23,140 nt of DNA from CALLVY01 sp937899855 (GTDB lineage Bacteria > Bacteroidota > Bacteroidia > Chitinophagales > Saprospiraceae). The stretch spans positions 1 through 23,140 of the forward strand of contig JBCBQC010000100.1 in NCBI GenBank assembly GCA_039820405.1. Reading direction: 5' to 3'. Below, in pieces: positions 7,832-16,800 of this stretch (position 1 is its first letter; each line of letters opens with the position of its first letter). The position numbers were made by a program, and so were the translations under genes. The notes beneath the pieces were generated by a model. That model was not told the origin of the DNA and made no database searches. It saw nothing but the letters and a program-made list of their open reading frames with translations.

Positions 7832-7951
7832 ATGAAAAAGCGGGTTCAAATCAAAGACGTCAAAACCAAAAACATTTTAACTCAAAATCAGACTATTCTT
7901 TTAAAAGGTGGTGAGAAAGATATCCTCATCGAAAGCACCACGACCCTTTAA
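7832..7951 (+). CDS. small peptide with Lys-Gly-Gly leader-like motif (possible secreted or modified peptide precursor)
   Basis: A 39-codon open frame with ATG start and TAA stop. Residues 1-25 form a basic/polar leader-like segment (Met-Lys-Lys-Arg at the start) ending in Leu-Leu-Lys-Gly-Gly (Gly26-Gly27), followed by a 12-residue tail, EKDILIESTTTL. Double-Gly leaders are the usual cleavage site for C39-peptidase ABC transporters and occur in Bacteroidota natural-product precursors. The tail has three consecutive Thr, a Ser and acidic residues but no Cys, so a disulfide-type or lanthionine bacteriocin is unlikely. A textbook promoter precedes it and a hairpin follows it, which supports a real gene. 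No transporter or modifying enzyme is present in the window. The neighbours are a divergent TPR-like protein and, downstream, a secreted protease. Function is not known. Confidence 0.55.
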   Translation: MKKRVQIKDVKTKNILTQNQTILLKGGEKDILIESTTTL

Positions 7952-7980
7952 CTCCCCATACTTCCGAATTTAATCCATTC

Positions 7981-8013
7981 AACCGCCCTGCTTCCGAGCG
8001 AAACAGGGCGGTT
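7981..8013 (+). terminator. hairpin after the small peptide gene, probable terminator with weak U tract
   Basis: A perfect 10-bp inverted repeat (7981-7990 with 8004-8013, GC-rich, 13-base loop) begins 30 bases after the TAA of the peptide gene. The bases after it (TTCTG) are not a clean T run, so efficiency is uncertain; its position supports the peptide gene being a separate short transcript. Confidence 0.5.
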
Positions 8014-8027
8014 CTGTACATCTACCA

Positions 8028-8159
8028 CTACCCCAATGGCCCTTTTCCCAACCAATACTCCTTCCAAAATCTAGCTATCTCCTGACATATTCCTTCATAA
8101 TCCGGGTCCTCCGGGCAGTCGATTATCCCAATTGGCTTATATTGTGTAGTAATTGTGGT
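8028..8159 (-). pseudogene. possible 3' remnant of a decayed gene
   Basis: On the minus strand, 43 codons are open between an in-frame TGA and a TAG stop (8030-8028). There is no ATG in the frame, yet the translation is convincingly protein-like: a Cys-Pro-Glu-Asp-Pro-Asp-Tyr-Glu turn followed by an amphipathic Ile-Cys-Gln-Glu-Ile-Ala-Arg-Phe-Trp-Lys-Glu-Tyr-Trp helix and a Gly-Lys-Gly-Pro end. Codon use is more AT-rich than in the flanking genes. It lies in the 279-base gap between the peptide gene's stop and the protease start and could be the tail of a gene whose 5' part was deleted. A chance open frame cannot be excluded. Confidence 0.3.
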
Positions 8160-8230
8160 TCAAACCTAATCGTCCGCTCCGATCGCAAGGCACCTCCGGT
8201 CGATCGAAACCAAAAAATAACGGTCCTTTT

Positions 8231-11200
8231 ATGAAAAAATTTACACTCATTGTTTCGAGCCTCGTTGTGGGTGGCATCGCCCTGGCGCTCTTCAATTTCC
8301 AGCTTCCCGCCCCCGACGGCCCCGAAAATCCCGATCCGTCCCTGGCCCCTTTCGAATTGCTGGACAATAAGGGCTGGTACCGTACCAAAACGGGCCAAAA
8401 GTTAACGACTAAAAACCTCGTTGAAAAAAATAAACCCTACCTCGGGCTCTCCGAATACGATCAGCTTGAGTTTGTCCGTAGCCAGGAAGACGACATCGGC
8501 TACGTCCACCACCGCTACGAGCATTACCACCGCGGGGTCAAGGTGGACGCCAGCCAGCTCATCGTCCACGAAAAAGACGGACAAGTCGAAAGCTTTAACG
8601 GGGCCTGGGCTCCCCAGATCGACAAAATAGCGAGCCCCAAGCTGTCGGCCAACCAAGCCATTCAGTACGCGCTCAACTACGCGCCGGCCTACCAGTACCT
8701 CTGGGAAAGCGAAATGGCCCAAAAGATGTTGCAAATGGCCACCAAGGACCCCCAAGCCACCTTCTACCCCGATGCGGAATTGGTCTGGTTTGATCCTACC
8801 TTTAGTCAAAACCCCGACGAATACCGCCTCGCCTACTCCCTGGAAGTACAGGCCATGGTGCCCCACTTCCGCTACGAAATGTACGTCGACGCCCAAACCG
8901 GCCTGATTCTCCACCAGCTCAACGCCCTGGAGCACACCAATGTCGAAGGAACGGCCCTGACCAAATACAGCGGTCTCCGCCCCATCACCTCCGATTCCAT
9001 CTCGCCCACCAGCTTCCGCTTGCGCGAGTTTAGCCGCAACGGTACCGGCGTTGACATCCTGACCTTTGACCTCAACCAAACGCCTAACTACGGCGCCGCC
9101 GTCGACTTCTTCGACGACGATAACAACTGGGCCAATTACAACGCGGAGCTCGACGAAGTAGCCACCGACGCCCACTGGGCCTCGGAGATGGTCCACGACT
9201 TCCTCCTCGAAAAATTTGGCTGGCGCGGAGTCAACGGCAACGGCATGAACTTTATCTGCTACGTCCACTTCGATACCCTTGGCCAAAATGGCCAACCCAG
9301 TCGCAACTACGTCAACGCCTTCTGGAATGGGTCCTTCGCCACCTTTGGAGATGGCGATGCCAGCACCTTCCCCCTGACGGACCTCGACGTCGTAGCCCAC
9401 GAATTTGGACACGGCATCGACCAGTTTTCCTCCAACTTCCGCTACCGAGGGGAGTCCGGTGCACTGGACGAATCCTACGCCGACATCTGGGGAGCCACCA
9501 TGGAGTTTTGGGCCGCCCCCGATCAGGCCGACTGGAACATTGGCGAAGATTCCGACCGCAACGGTTTTGGCTTGCGGAGCATGTCCGATCCCAACCGTGA
9601 AAACGACCCCAATACTTACGACGGCCGTTTTTGGGGCAATCCCGATTGTGAAAACCCCGGTCAGCAGGACAACTGCTTTGTACACACTAACAGTGGGGTA
9701 CAGAACTTCTGGTACTTCCTGATGGTAGAAGGAGGCAGCGGTACCAACGATAACGATCAGCCCTTCGATGTGGAGGGAATGGGCCTCGAAAAAGCGGCGC
9801 AAATTGCCTGGCGGGCCCAGCATTTCCACCTTTTCCGCGATGCGACCTACGCCGATGCCCGCCAAGCAGGTCTGCTGGCCGCCCAAGCCCTGCACGGCTT
9901 CTGCTCTCCCGAATACATCACCGTAGCCAACGCTTGGAATGCCGTTGGAGTGGGAGAAGGCATCTTTGAAAACGATTTGCAGGCCACCCTCATCAAAGGC
10001 TACAGCTCCCTCAATTGCGGCCTGACCGCCGAAGAGCGCCCTACCGTCCAGATCAACAACCGCGCCTGCGCCCCCAACCTGATGCCCGGCGATAAAATTC
10101 CACTGGCCGCTCAGGTAGACGATGGCATCATCGTACGCGACACCGTAACGCTGAGCGAGGCCCTCGACGGCATGAGCAACGTCGACGTCACCTTCACCCG
10201 GGGCATCCCCGGTCTGGAAACGGCTGGCCAACACGTCCTCAAAGTCTGGACCGAATTCCCCAATGATGGTTTTACGCCCAACGATTCTACCTCCATCGAA
10301 CTGGAGAACATCATCGAGCAAAACTCCGACTTTGGCGCCAATTCGGTACCGCCCCTGGAGAGCGATTGCTTCCTGGGGGAGCAGAGCGTCTCGATGCAGG
10401 TGCTCTTCCTCGGCTGTGATATGATCCCGGCCGGCGCGGAAATGGATTTTTACTACCGCGCCAATGGCGGTACGCCAGTAAAAGAAACCACCACCCTGAC
10501 CAACAGCCTGTTGCGGGGTCAAACCTTCAACTACACCTTTAGCACTCCACTGGATTTGGATGGGCAACGGGGTACCAACAGCATCGACTTCTGGGTAGAT
10601 CTCGAAGATGATTTCCTCAACGAAAACGATACCTTGCTGGCCCAACTGGCCCGCAACCCCCACCTCCTTGTGGAAGATCGACTGATCACCTTTGCCGAAG
10701 GCATGACCTCCCTGGATTCGGTCCACTTCGTCACGACCTCCCAATCCTTGGTCTATCCCGACCAGTCTTCCCGCTTTGACGAGCCCAGTATTCTGGAAAT
10801 GACGGGTGGTGATTTTGAAAGTTTGCTGAGTTCCAATCTGATGCAAATCCCCACCGAAGCCAACGTCTGGACTAGTTCGCAACGTCGGGTATCGGCCCAG
10901 GCTTGTTTCTGTATCGACGCCAGCAGCGTCATCCGGCCCGAGCTGCGCTTTGACCTGCGGCAGACCTTCTCCCGGACTTGGGAGGCCATCTACGGCGCTC
11001 AGAACCCCTTCGCCAGTGCTGCTCGCGTGCTGGTCGATGGCGATCAGGTGAGCGACAGCTACTTCCCCGAGACGCGCAGTTCTGACGACGTCAGCAACAT
11101 TGCGGTGGACCTTTCGGACTTCGAAGGCATGGTTTTCGAACTTTGCATCGAATCGCGTTGTGCCCACAGCCCCGAGGACGATCCCTTCTCGGCGGGTGAT

Positions 11201-11515
11201 CTCGTACAGATCGACAACATCCTGATCCAAGGACAGACCAGTAGCATTAGCTTACCCACCGAGCTGGCCGATTTGGAAATTTTCCCGAATCCCACTACAG
11301 ACCTCGTGACGGTGGTACTTCACAACCCCACACAGGAAGCGGTGAGCCTGGCGGTCTACGACGTATACGGTAAGCTGGTCGAGCGGATTGATGCCGCAGC
11401 CCTGGCCCAAAACAACGGCCGAGAAGTAAGCTTGAGCGGACTACCAGCGGGCAGTTACTACTTCCACTTTACCAGTGCGAGTGGCCAACGGATCGAAAAA
11501 GTGGTGCGTTTCTAG
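8231..11515 (+). CDS. secreted M4 (thermolysin-like) metallopeptidase with T9SS C-terminal sorting domain
   Basis: The 1094-residue preproprotein starts with a signal peptide (Met-Lys-Lys plus hydrophobic core). An FTP/PepSY-type propeptide covers about residues 50-240 and inhibits and folds the enzyme before activation. The catalytic domain has the zinc site His-Glu-Phe-Gly-His (His390, Glu391, His394), the third ligand Glu414 in Gly-Ala-Leu-Asp-Glu-Ser, and the catalytic His485 in Val-His-Thr-Asn-Ser-Gly; the spacing equals that of thermolysin. A long beta-rich extension (about 600-1000) includes a jelly-roll-like Cys-containing module. The last 80 residues, starting with Phe-Pro-Asn-Pro-Thr-Thr-Asp, form a type A T9SS sorting domain, so the protein crosses the outer membrane and is released or attached at the surface. 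The ATG at 8231 is chosen because it yields the signal peptide; the frame upstream is open but not protein-like. It probably degrades extracellular protein. Confidence 0.95.
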   Translation: MKKFTLIVSSLVVGGIALALFNFQLPAPDGPENPDPSLAPFELLDNKGWYRTKTGQKLTTKNLVEKNKPYLGLSEYDQLEFVRSQEDDIGYVHHRYEHYHRGVKVDASQLIVHEKDGQVESFNGAWAPQIDKIASPKLSANQAIQYALNYAPAYQYLWESEMAQKMLQMATKDPQATFYPDAELVWFDPTFSQNPDEYRLAYSLEVQAMVPHFRYEMYVDAQTGLILHQLNALEHTNVEGTALTKYSGLRPITSDSISPTSFRLREFSRNGTGVDILTFDLNQTPNYGAAVDFFDDDNNWANYNAELDEVATDAHWASEMVHDFLLEKFGWRGVNGNGMNFICYVHFDTLGQNGQPSRNYVNAFWNGSFATFGDGDASTFPLTDLDVVAHEFGHGIDQFSSNFRYRGESGALDESYADIWGATMEFWAAPDQADWNIGEDSDRNGFGLRSMSDPNRENDPNTYDGRFWGNPDCENPGQQDNCFVHTNSGVQNFWYFLMVEGGSGTNDNDQPFDVEGMGLEKAAQIAWRAQHFHLFRDATYADARQAGLLAAQALHGFCSPEYITVANAWNAVGVGEGIFENDLQATLIKGYSSLNCGLTAEERPTVQINNRACAPNLMPGDKIPLAAQVDDGIIVRDTVTLSEALDGMSNVDVTFTRGIPGLETAGQHVLKVWTEFPNDGFTPNDSTSIELENIIEQNSDFGANSVPPLESDCFLGEQSVSMQVLFLGCDMIPAGAEMDFYYRANGGTPVKETTTLTNSLLRGQTFNYTFSTPLDLDGQRGTNSIDFWVDLEDDFLNENDTLLAQLARNPHLLVEDRLITFAEGMTSLDSVHFVTTSQSLVYPDQSSRFDEPSILEMTGGDFESLLSSNLMQIPTEANVWTSSQRRVSAQACFCIDASSVIRPELRFDLRQTFSRTWEAIYGAQNPFASAARVLVDGDQVSDSYFPETRSSDDVSNIAVDLSDFEGMVFELCIESRCAHSPEDDPFSAGDLVQIDNILIQGQTSSISLPTELADLEIFPNPTTDLVTVVLHNPTQEAVSLAVYDVYGKLVERIDAAALAQNNGREVSLSGLPAGSYYFHFTSASGQRIEKVVRF

Positions 11516-11539
11516 AGCGCCCCTCAACCTCCACCTGGC

Positions 11540-11578
11540 AAAAGCCTCGCTCGACTTCGAGCGGGGCTTTTGTTTTTG
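11540..11578 (+). terminator. rho-independent terminator of the metallopeptidase gene
   Basis: A 14-bp hairpin (11540-11553 with 11558-11571, one G-T pair, 4-base loop) is followed by TGTTTTTG, 24 bases after the protease stop codon. The arms start with A and end with T, so it could also work on the minus strand, but no minus-strand gene ends here. Confidence 0.9.
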
Positions 11579-11604
11579 CATGTGGGGACCTTTTCCTACA
11601 TTTG
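11576..11604 (+). promoter_or_regulatory. Bacteroidota promoter for the hydrolase-sbcDC operon
   Basis: TTG at 11576-11578, an 18-base spacer and TACATTTG at 11597-11604 match TTG-N19-TAnnTTTG with one base less spacing. The TTG lies in the T tract of the upstream terminator. The ATG of the hydrolase follows 20 bases after the -7 box. Confidence 0.65.
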
Positions 11605-11623
11605 ACGCGTAAAAATATCGCGC

Positions 11624-12592
11624 ATGCCCTATTTGTCCACCTCGACCTATCCCGGCCCACCCTGGTACCAGTTTACCCCCAATTTGGAAACCATCTGGCC
11701 CGGTGCGCTCCGCCGTATTCGGGGCTTGCGTTACGAACGCGAGCGGTTGGAGCTGTCGGATGGCGATTTTGTCGATCTGGATTGGGTGGATCGGGGGCAG
11801 CGGCGGCTGGTGATCTTGACGCACGGCCTGGAGGGCAACAGCGAACGCCACTACATGAAGGGCATGGCGAAAGCGTTTCGGGAGGACCGCTGGGACGTAT
11901 TGGCTTGGAACTGTCGGTCCTGTAGCGGGGAGATGAACCGCAAGCTACGGCTCTATTTCCACGGGGAGATTGGCGATTTGGGGGAAGTGGTGGAACACGC
12001 CCTACGGACCAAGGATTACGAATGTATCGTGCTGGTTGGCTTTAGTATGGGGGGGAATATCTTGCTCAAGTACCTGGGCGAACGCGCCGACGACCTGCCG
12101 GCCTGTGTGGCGGCGGGCATCGCCTTTTCCGCTCCCGTCGACCTCGTCGATAGCGTGGTGAAATTGGATACGCCAGAACTGGCCTTTTACCGCAAGCGCT
12201 TTTACCAAAAACTCCGCCCCAAGGTAATCCACAAGGCTCGTCAGTTTCCCAACCTCATCAAAGCGGCGGACCTGGATAAGGTGCGGACCTGGCGCGATTT
12301 TGACCGCTACTTTTCCGCCCCCATCAATGGATTTTCCAGCCCCGACGAGTTGTACCGCGCCGGCTCCGCCATCCGCTTTGTGGGCCCCATTCGGGTGCCC
12401 AGCCTCCTGGTCAACGCACAGAACGATCCCATCCTCAGCCCCTCCTGTTTCCCTGAAGCCCTCGCCCGCCAGCACCCTTACCTCTACCTCGAAGCCCCCC
12501 GGCGGGGTGGTCACGTCGGCTTTTGCCTGCCCCGAACCTCGGTTTCCTGGGCCGAACGGCGCGCCCTCGACTTTGTCCACGAAAAATTGTAA
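11624..12592 (+). CDS. YheT/ABHD1-3-type alpha/beta hydrolase
   Basis: A 322-residue cytoplasmic alpha/beta hydrolase. The N-terminal Leu-Glu-Thr-Ile-Trp-Pro segment and the Leu-Thr-His-Gly-Leu-Glu-Gly-Asn-Ser oxyanion region are characteristic of the AB-hydrolase family that includes bacterial YheT and eukaryotic ABHD1/ABHD3. The nucleophile elbow is Gly-Phe-Ser-Met-Gly-Gly (Ser141), the acid Asp268 in Asn-Asp-Pro-Ile-Leu, and the base His297 in Gly-Gly-His-Val-Gly-Phe, giving a complete triad. Family members act on esters or phospholipid-like substrates; the natural substrate here is unknown. It is the first gene of a probable operon: sbcD begins 31 bases after its stop, and no terminator intervenes. 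No functional link to SbcCD is obvious. Confidence 0.88.
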   Translation: MPYLSTSTYPGPPWYQFTPNLETIWPGALRRIRGLRYERERLELSDGDFVDLDWVDRGQRRLVILTHGLEGNSERHYMKGMAKAFREDRWDVLAWNCRSCSGEMNRKLRLYFHGEIGDLGEVVEHALRTKDYECIVLVGFSMGGNILLKYLGERADDLPACVAAGIAFSAPVDLVDSVVKLDTPELAFYRKRFYQKLRPKVIHKARQFPNLIKAADLDKVRTWRDFDRYFSAPINGFSSPDELYRAGSAIRFVGPIRVPSLLVNAQNDPILSPSCFPEALARQHPYLYLEAPRRGGHVGFCLPRTSVSWAERRALDFVHEKL

Positions 12593-12623
12593 AATCGGGG
12601 CATTTTGGAGTAATTTGGATCGC

Positions 12624-13847
12624 ATGAAAGTTTTACACACCGCCGACTGGCACCTGGGCCAACGCTTCCTCCACAACGAACGGCAGGAAGAACACCAACG
12701 GGCACTCGACTGGCTAATGAGCGTGATCCGTCGCGAAAAAATCGAGCTGCTCCTCGTCGCCGGTGATGTGTTTGACATCGGCAATCCCCCCAACTACGCC
12801 CGGCGCATGTACTACCGTTTCCTCACCCAGTTGATCGGAACTTCCTGCCGACACATCGTCATCACCGGGGGCAATCACGACTCCCCCGCCATGCTCAACG
12901 CCCCCCGCGAACTTCTCCTGGCCCTCAACGTTCACGTCGTCGGCGAGGCTACCGAGCGCATTGAGGACGAAATCATCGAGCTCCACGGTGCGGAAGGCCA
13001 GCTGGAAGCCGTGGTCGCCGCCGTTCCCTTTCTCCGCGATAAGGACATTCGCCAGAGCATTGCGGGCGAAAGCAGCCTGGAGCGGATCGAACGGATCAAG
13101 GCGGGCATTCGCCAACACTATCGTACCATTGGGGAAGCCGTACTGCCCTACGCCGAGCGGGGTGTTCCGCTCATCGCCACAGGCCACCTCTTCGCCAAGG
13201 GGGCCGAAGCCGGAGAGCACCAAAACAACATCTACATCGGCAACCGCGAGAACATCGATGGCAGTGAGTTCCCAAGTATCTTTGACTACATCGCCCTGGG
13301 GCACTTGCACCGGGCCCAGATCGTCAACCAGGATTACCGCATCCACTATTCGGGCTCGCTGATTCCCCTTAGTTTTAGCGAACTGGACGATCAGAAGGTG
13401 GTTAAAATCATCCAATTCGAAGGCCGACAACTGGTCGAAGGGGTTCGTTCGGTGGCGGTCCGGGAGTGCCGGAAATTGCGGCGCATCGGTGGCGAGCTGA
13501 CGGAGGTTGAAGAAAAATTGCGCACTCTACATACCGAAATTTCGGAAGACGAATTGCCCGCTTGGGTGGAAGTACAGGTCCAAACCGATCGGCTCCGCCC
13601 CAATCTGGACGGTCACCTACGTGATTTCGCCGAGGACCTACGTCTGGTCTTGCTCAAGGTCCGTACGAATCAGAGCTACCGGGCCCTGGACCAACAGGTG
13701 GCTACCCTCGATTTGGACGACCTCTCCCCCGGCGAAGTTTTTCGCCAGCGGTGCAGCAGCGCTGGCCAAGCCCCTACGGAGCTGGCGGAATTGGAGCGGA
13801 CCTTTGAAGAATTGCAAAACTGGTTACAAGAGGAGGAAGCACCATGA
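12624..13847 (+). CDS. sbcD: exonuclease SbcD, nuclease subunit of SbcCD
   Basis: The 407-residue protein carries all metallophosphoesterase motifs of the Mre11/SbcD nucleases: Asp8-Trp-His10, Gly-Asp48-Val-Phe-Asp, Gly-Asn84-His85-Asp86, a Gly-His-Leu-Phe segment near residue 190, and Gly-His227-Leu-His229. The C-terminal part contains the helical and capping region that contacts SbcC. With SbcC it forms an ATP-dependent complex that cuts DNA hairpins, cruciforms and protein-blocked ends. The start at 12624 places the conserved Lys-Val-Leu-His-Thr-Ala-Asp-Trp-His at the N-terminus as in the family; the longer open frame upstream overlaps the hydrolase gene and is not used. Its TGA overlaps the ATG of sbcC (ATGA), so the two subunits are translationally coupled. 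Confidence 0.95.
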   Translation: MKVLHTADWHLGQRFLHNERQEEHQRALDWLMSVIRREKIELLLVAGDVFDIGNPPNYARRMYYRFLTQLIGTSCRHIVITGGNHDSPAMLNAPRELLLALNVHVVGEATERIEDEIIELHGAEGQLEAVVAAVPFLRDKDIRQSIAGESSLERIERIKAGIRQHYRTIGEAVLPYAERGVPLIATGHLFAKGAEAGEHQNNIYIGNRENIDGSEFPSIFDYIALGHLHRAQIVNQDYRIHYSGSLIPLSFSELDDQKVVKIIQFEGRQLVEGVRSVAVRECRKLRRIGGELTEVEEKLRTLHTEISEDELPAWVEVQVQTDRLRPNLDGHLRDFAEDLRLVLLKVRTNQSYRALDQQVATLDLDDLSPGEVFRQRCSSAGQAPTELAELERTFEELQNWLQEEEAP

Positions 13848-16800
13848 AAATCACCAAAGTCCGGATCAAAAATCTCAATTCCCTCCGGGGCGAACACCTG
13901 ATCGACTTCACGGCGGCGCCCCTGCGCGGTAGCGGCCTGTTTGCCATTACGGGGGATACCGGTGCGGGTAAAACCACCATCCTGGACGCCATTACGCTGG
14001 CGCTGTACGGTAAGGTACACCGCAATAAGGAGGTACGCGAAGTGCTGTCCTACGGCAGCGTGGAATGCTTTGCGGAGGTGGAGTTTGAAGCGCGGGGGGG
14101 CACCTACCGGGCCAAGTGGAGCTTGTGGCGGGCCCGCCAAAAGGTGGACGGCAATATTCTGGGACCGGCCCGCGAATTGGCCGAGTGGCGGGAGGAAACC
14201 GCCGATTTTCATTTGTTGGCCCAAAAAATCCGCGAGGTCGATGCCACCGTCGAACGCGTCTCGGGCTTGGATTTTGACCGCTTTTCCCGTTCGGTGCTCT
14301 TGTCTCAGGGTGATTTTGCCGCCTTCCTACGCGCCAATGAAAAAGAACGGAGCGACCTCCTGGAGCGAATTACGGGAACGGAAATCTATTCCCAACTTTC
14401 GCAGGGGGCTTACCGCCGCCACAAGTTGGAGAGGGAAGTCCTCGAACAATTGCGACAACAAAGAGAAAGTCTGCGCCTACTCGACCCGGAAGCCATCGCG
14501 GAACGACAAAACCTACGCAATCAACACCGCCAGGAGAGCCAGGAATTGGAACAATCCCTCCAGCGGATCCGCCAGCAAATCCAAACCTGGGAACGGCGCC
14601 AGACCCTGCAAAAACGCCTGGACGAAGTCCGTGCAGATTTGGAGCAAATTGCCCAAACGCAGACACAAAGAGCAGCGGACTTTGAACGACTGGATCGCCA
14701 CCTGCAACTGCTGCCCTTCCTTTCTCCACTTCAACAACTGCAAGACGGTCAGCAACAAATTCGCCGCCAAGCCGAAGACCTGCAAAAGGCCCAACAGGCC
14801 ATCAGCCAATTGGAAGCCGAGGAGCAGTACCAACGCCAGCAAATTGAACAAAGCGAAGCAAAATACCAAGAAACCCTCCAATCGCAAGCAAGCAGCGAAC
14901 GGGTGATTGAAAAAGTGATTCAACTCGACTTGCGCATCGAGGAAAAGGAAAAGCCCATCCGCGACAAAGAGCGGCGAGCCGCCGAGCAAAGCCAGCAGCT
15001 AGCGGCCCTGCAAGGCGAAATTAAGAAGGCCAAGGCCCAGATTTCGGACCTACAACGGGAAGCCCAGAGCATTCGGAAAAGGCTCGACCAGCAGGATCCG
15101 GCCCAGCTGCAAAAGGACCTGAACGAGCTCCAGACCTGGCAGCGTACCATCGAAGGCCACCTGTCCGAAGGCCAGGTCATCAAAAAGGAATTGGCCGCGG
15201 GGGAAGAGCAATTGAAAGCGGCCCTACAAACCCTTGGGGACACCGAAAATCAGTTGGTAAAAGCCGAGCAAAATTGGCAGGAACTGGAAAAGCGCTTCCT
15301 CGCGAAAGCCCCCGAGCACTACACCCACCAACCGGAGCAGGTCCTGCAGCGATTGGGCGAGGAGATTGAGGAGCTGAGTGATAAAAGGAGTAACCTGGTA
15401 CAATTCCACCAGCTTTACGCCGAATACCAAAGCCTACTCCGCGAACAGGTCCAGTACGAAGAGCGTTTGGAAAGCCTGCACACCCAGCATTCCCGCCTGG
15501 ACCGCGAGGTCCTGAGCGCGCTGGAACTCCTCGATCGGTTGGAAGAGCGCGTCCGGTTCAAACAACAAATCTTTGAACAACAGCAGGTCCTCACGAATTA
15601 CGAGCGCGACCGCGCCGCGCTACAACCCGGTACGCCCTGCCCCCTTTGCCAAGCTACGGAACACCCCTTTCGTCAAAACGAGGTGCGCCCCTACCTCGAC
15701 GAGGCCCGCCGGGAATACCAGCAAGTCCAAGGCCAGTACGAAACGATCCAGGAGCGTTACCGCCAATTGCTCCTCCAACAAGAGCGGACCAGCCAAGAAA
15801 TCGAAGACCTCGCCGGTACGGACGGGCGAGCGATTGGGGGACAGGTCCAACGTTTGGTTCAAAAGATTGAAAGCTACGAGCACCGCATTGCCGACGTCGT
15901 CCTGCTCTCGTCCCAGCCCGGGGCGGGCCAGATCGGCCAGCGACAGCTGCGGGGACAACTGCAGCAATACGAAAGCGACTTGGTCAGCAAACGCCAACAA
16001 CGCAAAAAACTGGCGGCCCTCCAGGAGCAATTACAGCAAGCCACGGACGAGGTCAACACCCTGCGCGAGCGGGTCAAAGACCAGCAACGACAAGTCGACG
16101 GGCGGCGGGAAGGGATCGCTTTTATCCAGCGGCGGCGGGAGGAGCGCCTCGACCAGTACCGCCAGGCAGAAACGCAATTGGGCGAGCTACTGGCGCCTTA
16201 CGATATCCGTTACGAAGTCCAGCGAGGTGGGGCACAAATTGAGCAGTTGCGGCAGCGCCTGAGCGATTGGGAACACCAGGAGGTCCGGCTGCGGCAACGG
16301 GAGGAAAAGGCCCAGTTGCTGGCCGGACAGATCAGCATTCGGGAACAAACGGAGGAGCAGGAACGGGGGGCCAACGAGGCCTTGCGGCGGGAAATCGCCC
16401 GGGATCGGGAGGCCACGATGGAGATTGTGACCGAACGCCGCGGCCTACTGGGGGAGGCAGATCCCCAGGTGGAGCGAGAAAAGTGGCGCCAGGCCGTGAC
16501 GCAGTGGGAAGCACAACGTCAAAAGGAGCGAACGGACCTGGAAAAAACCGTCACCCAACTGACCACCCAGCGGGGCAAGCACGAGGCCCAGGACCGCCAC
16601 TGGCGGGAGCAATCGCAGCGCTGGACGGCGGAAAAGCGGGCCCTGGAGATGAAATTACAGGACTTGGGGTGGGTAGATTTGGCGGCGGCGCAGGCGGCCC
16701 GACTGGCGGAAGACGAAGGAGAGCGTTTGCAGGCGGAACGCGAGCGTTTGCGGGAGCAAAAAATTCAGCGGGAGCAGTCGCTGCGGGATGGGGTGCAGGA

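Noticed and set aside
7832..7951. Graspetide or lanthipeptide precursor
   Set aside because: The Thr/acidic tail invites the first idea, but no ATP-grasp enzyme, lanthionine synthetase or leader motif for either class is present, and there is no Cys; left as an unspecified Gly-Gly peptide.
8402..11230. A 942-codon open frame antisense to the metallopeptidase
   Set aside because: It is a shadow caused by the GC-rich codon use of the protease gene; the translation has no domain, is rich in Val/Gly/Asp in a periodic way, and the sense frame has full catalytic motifs.
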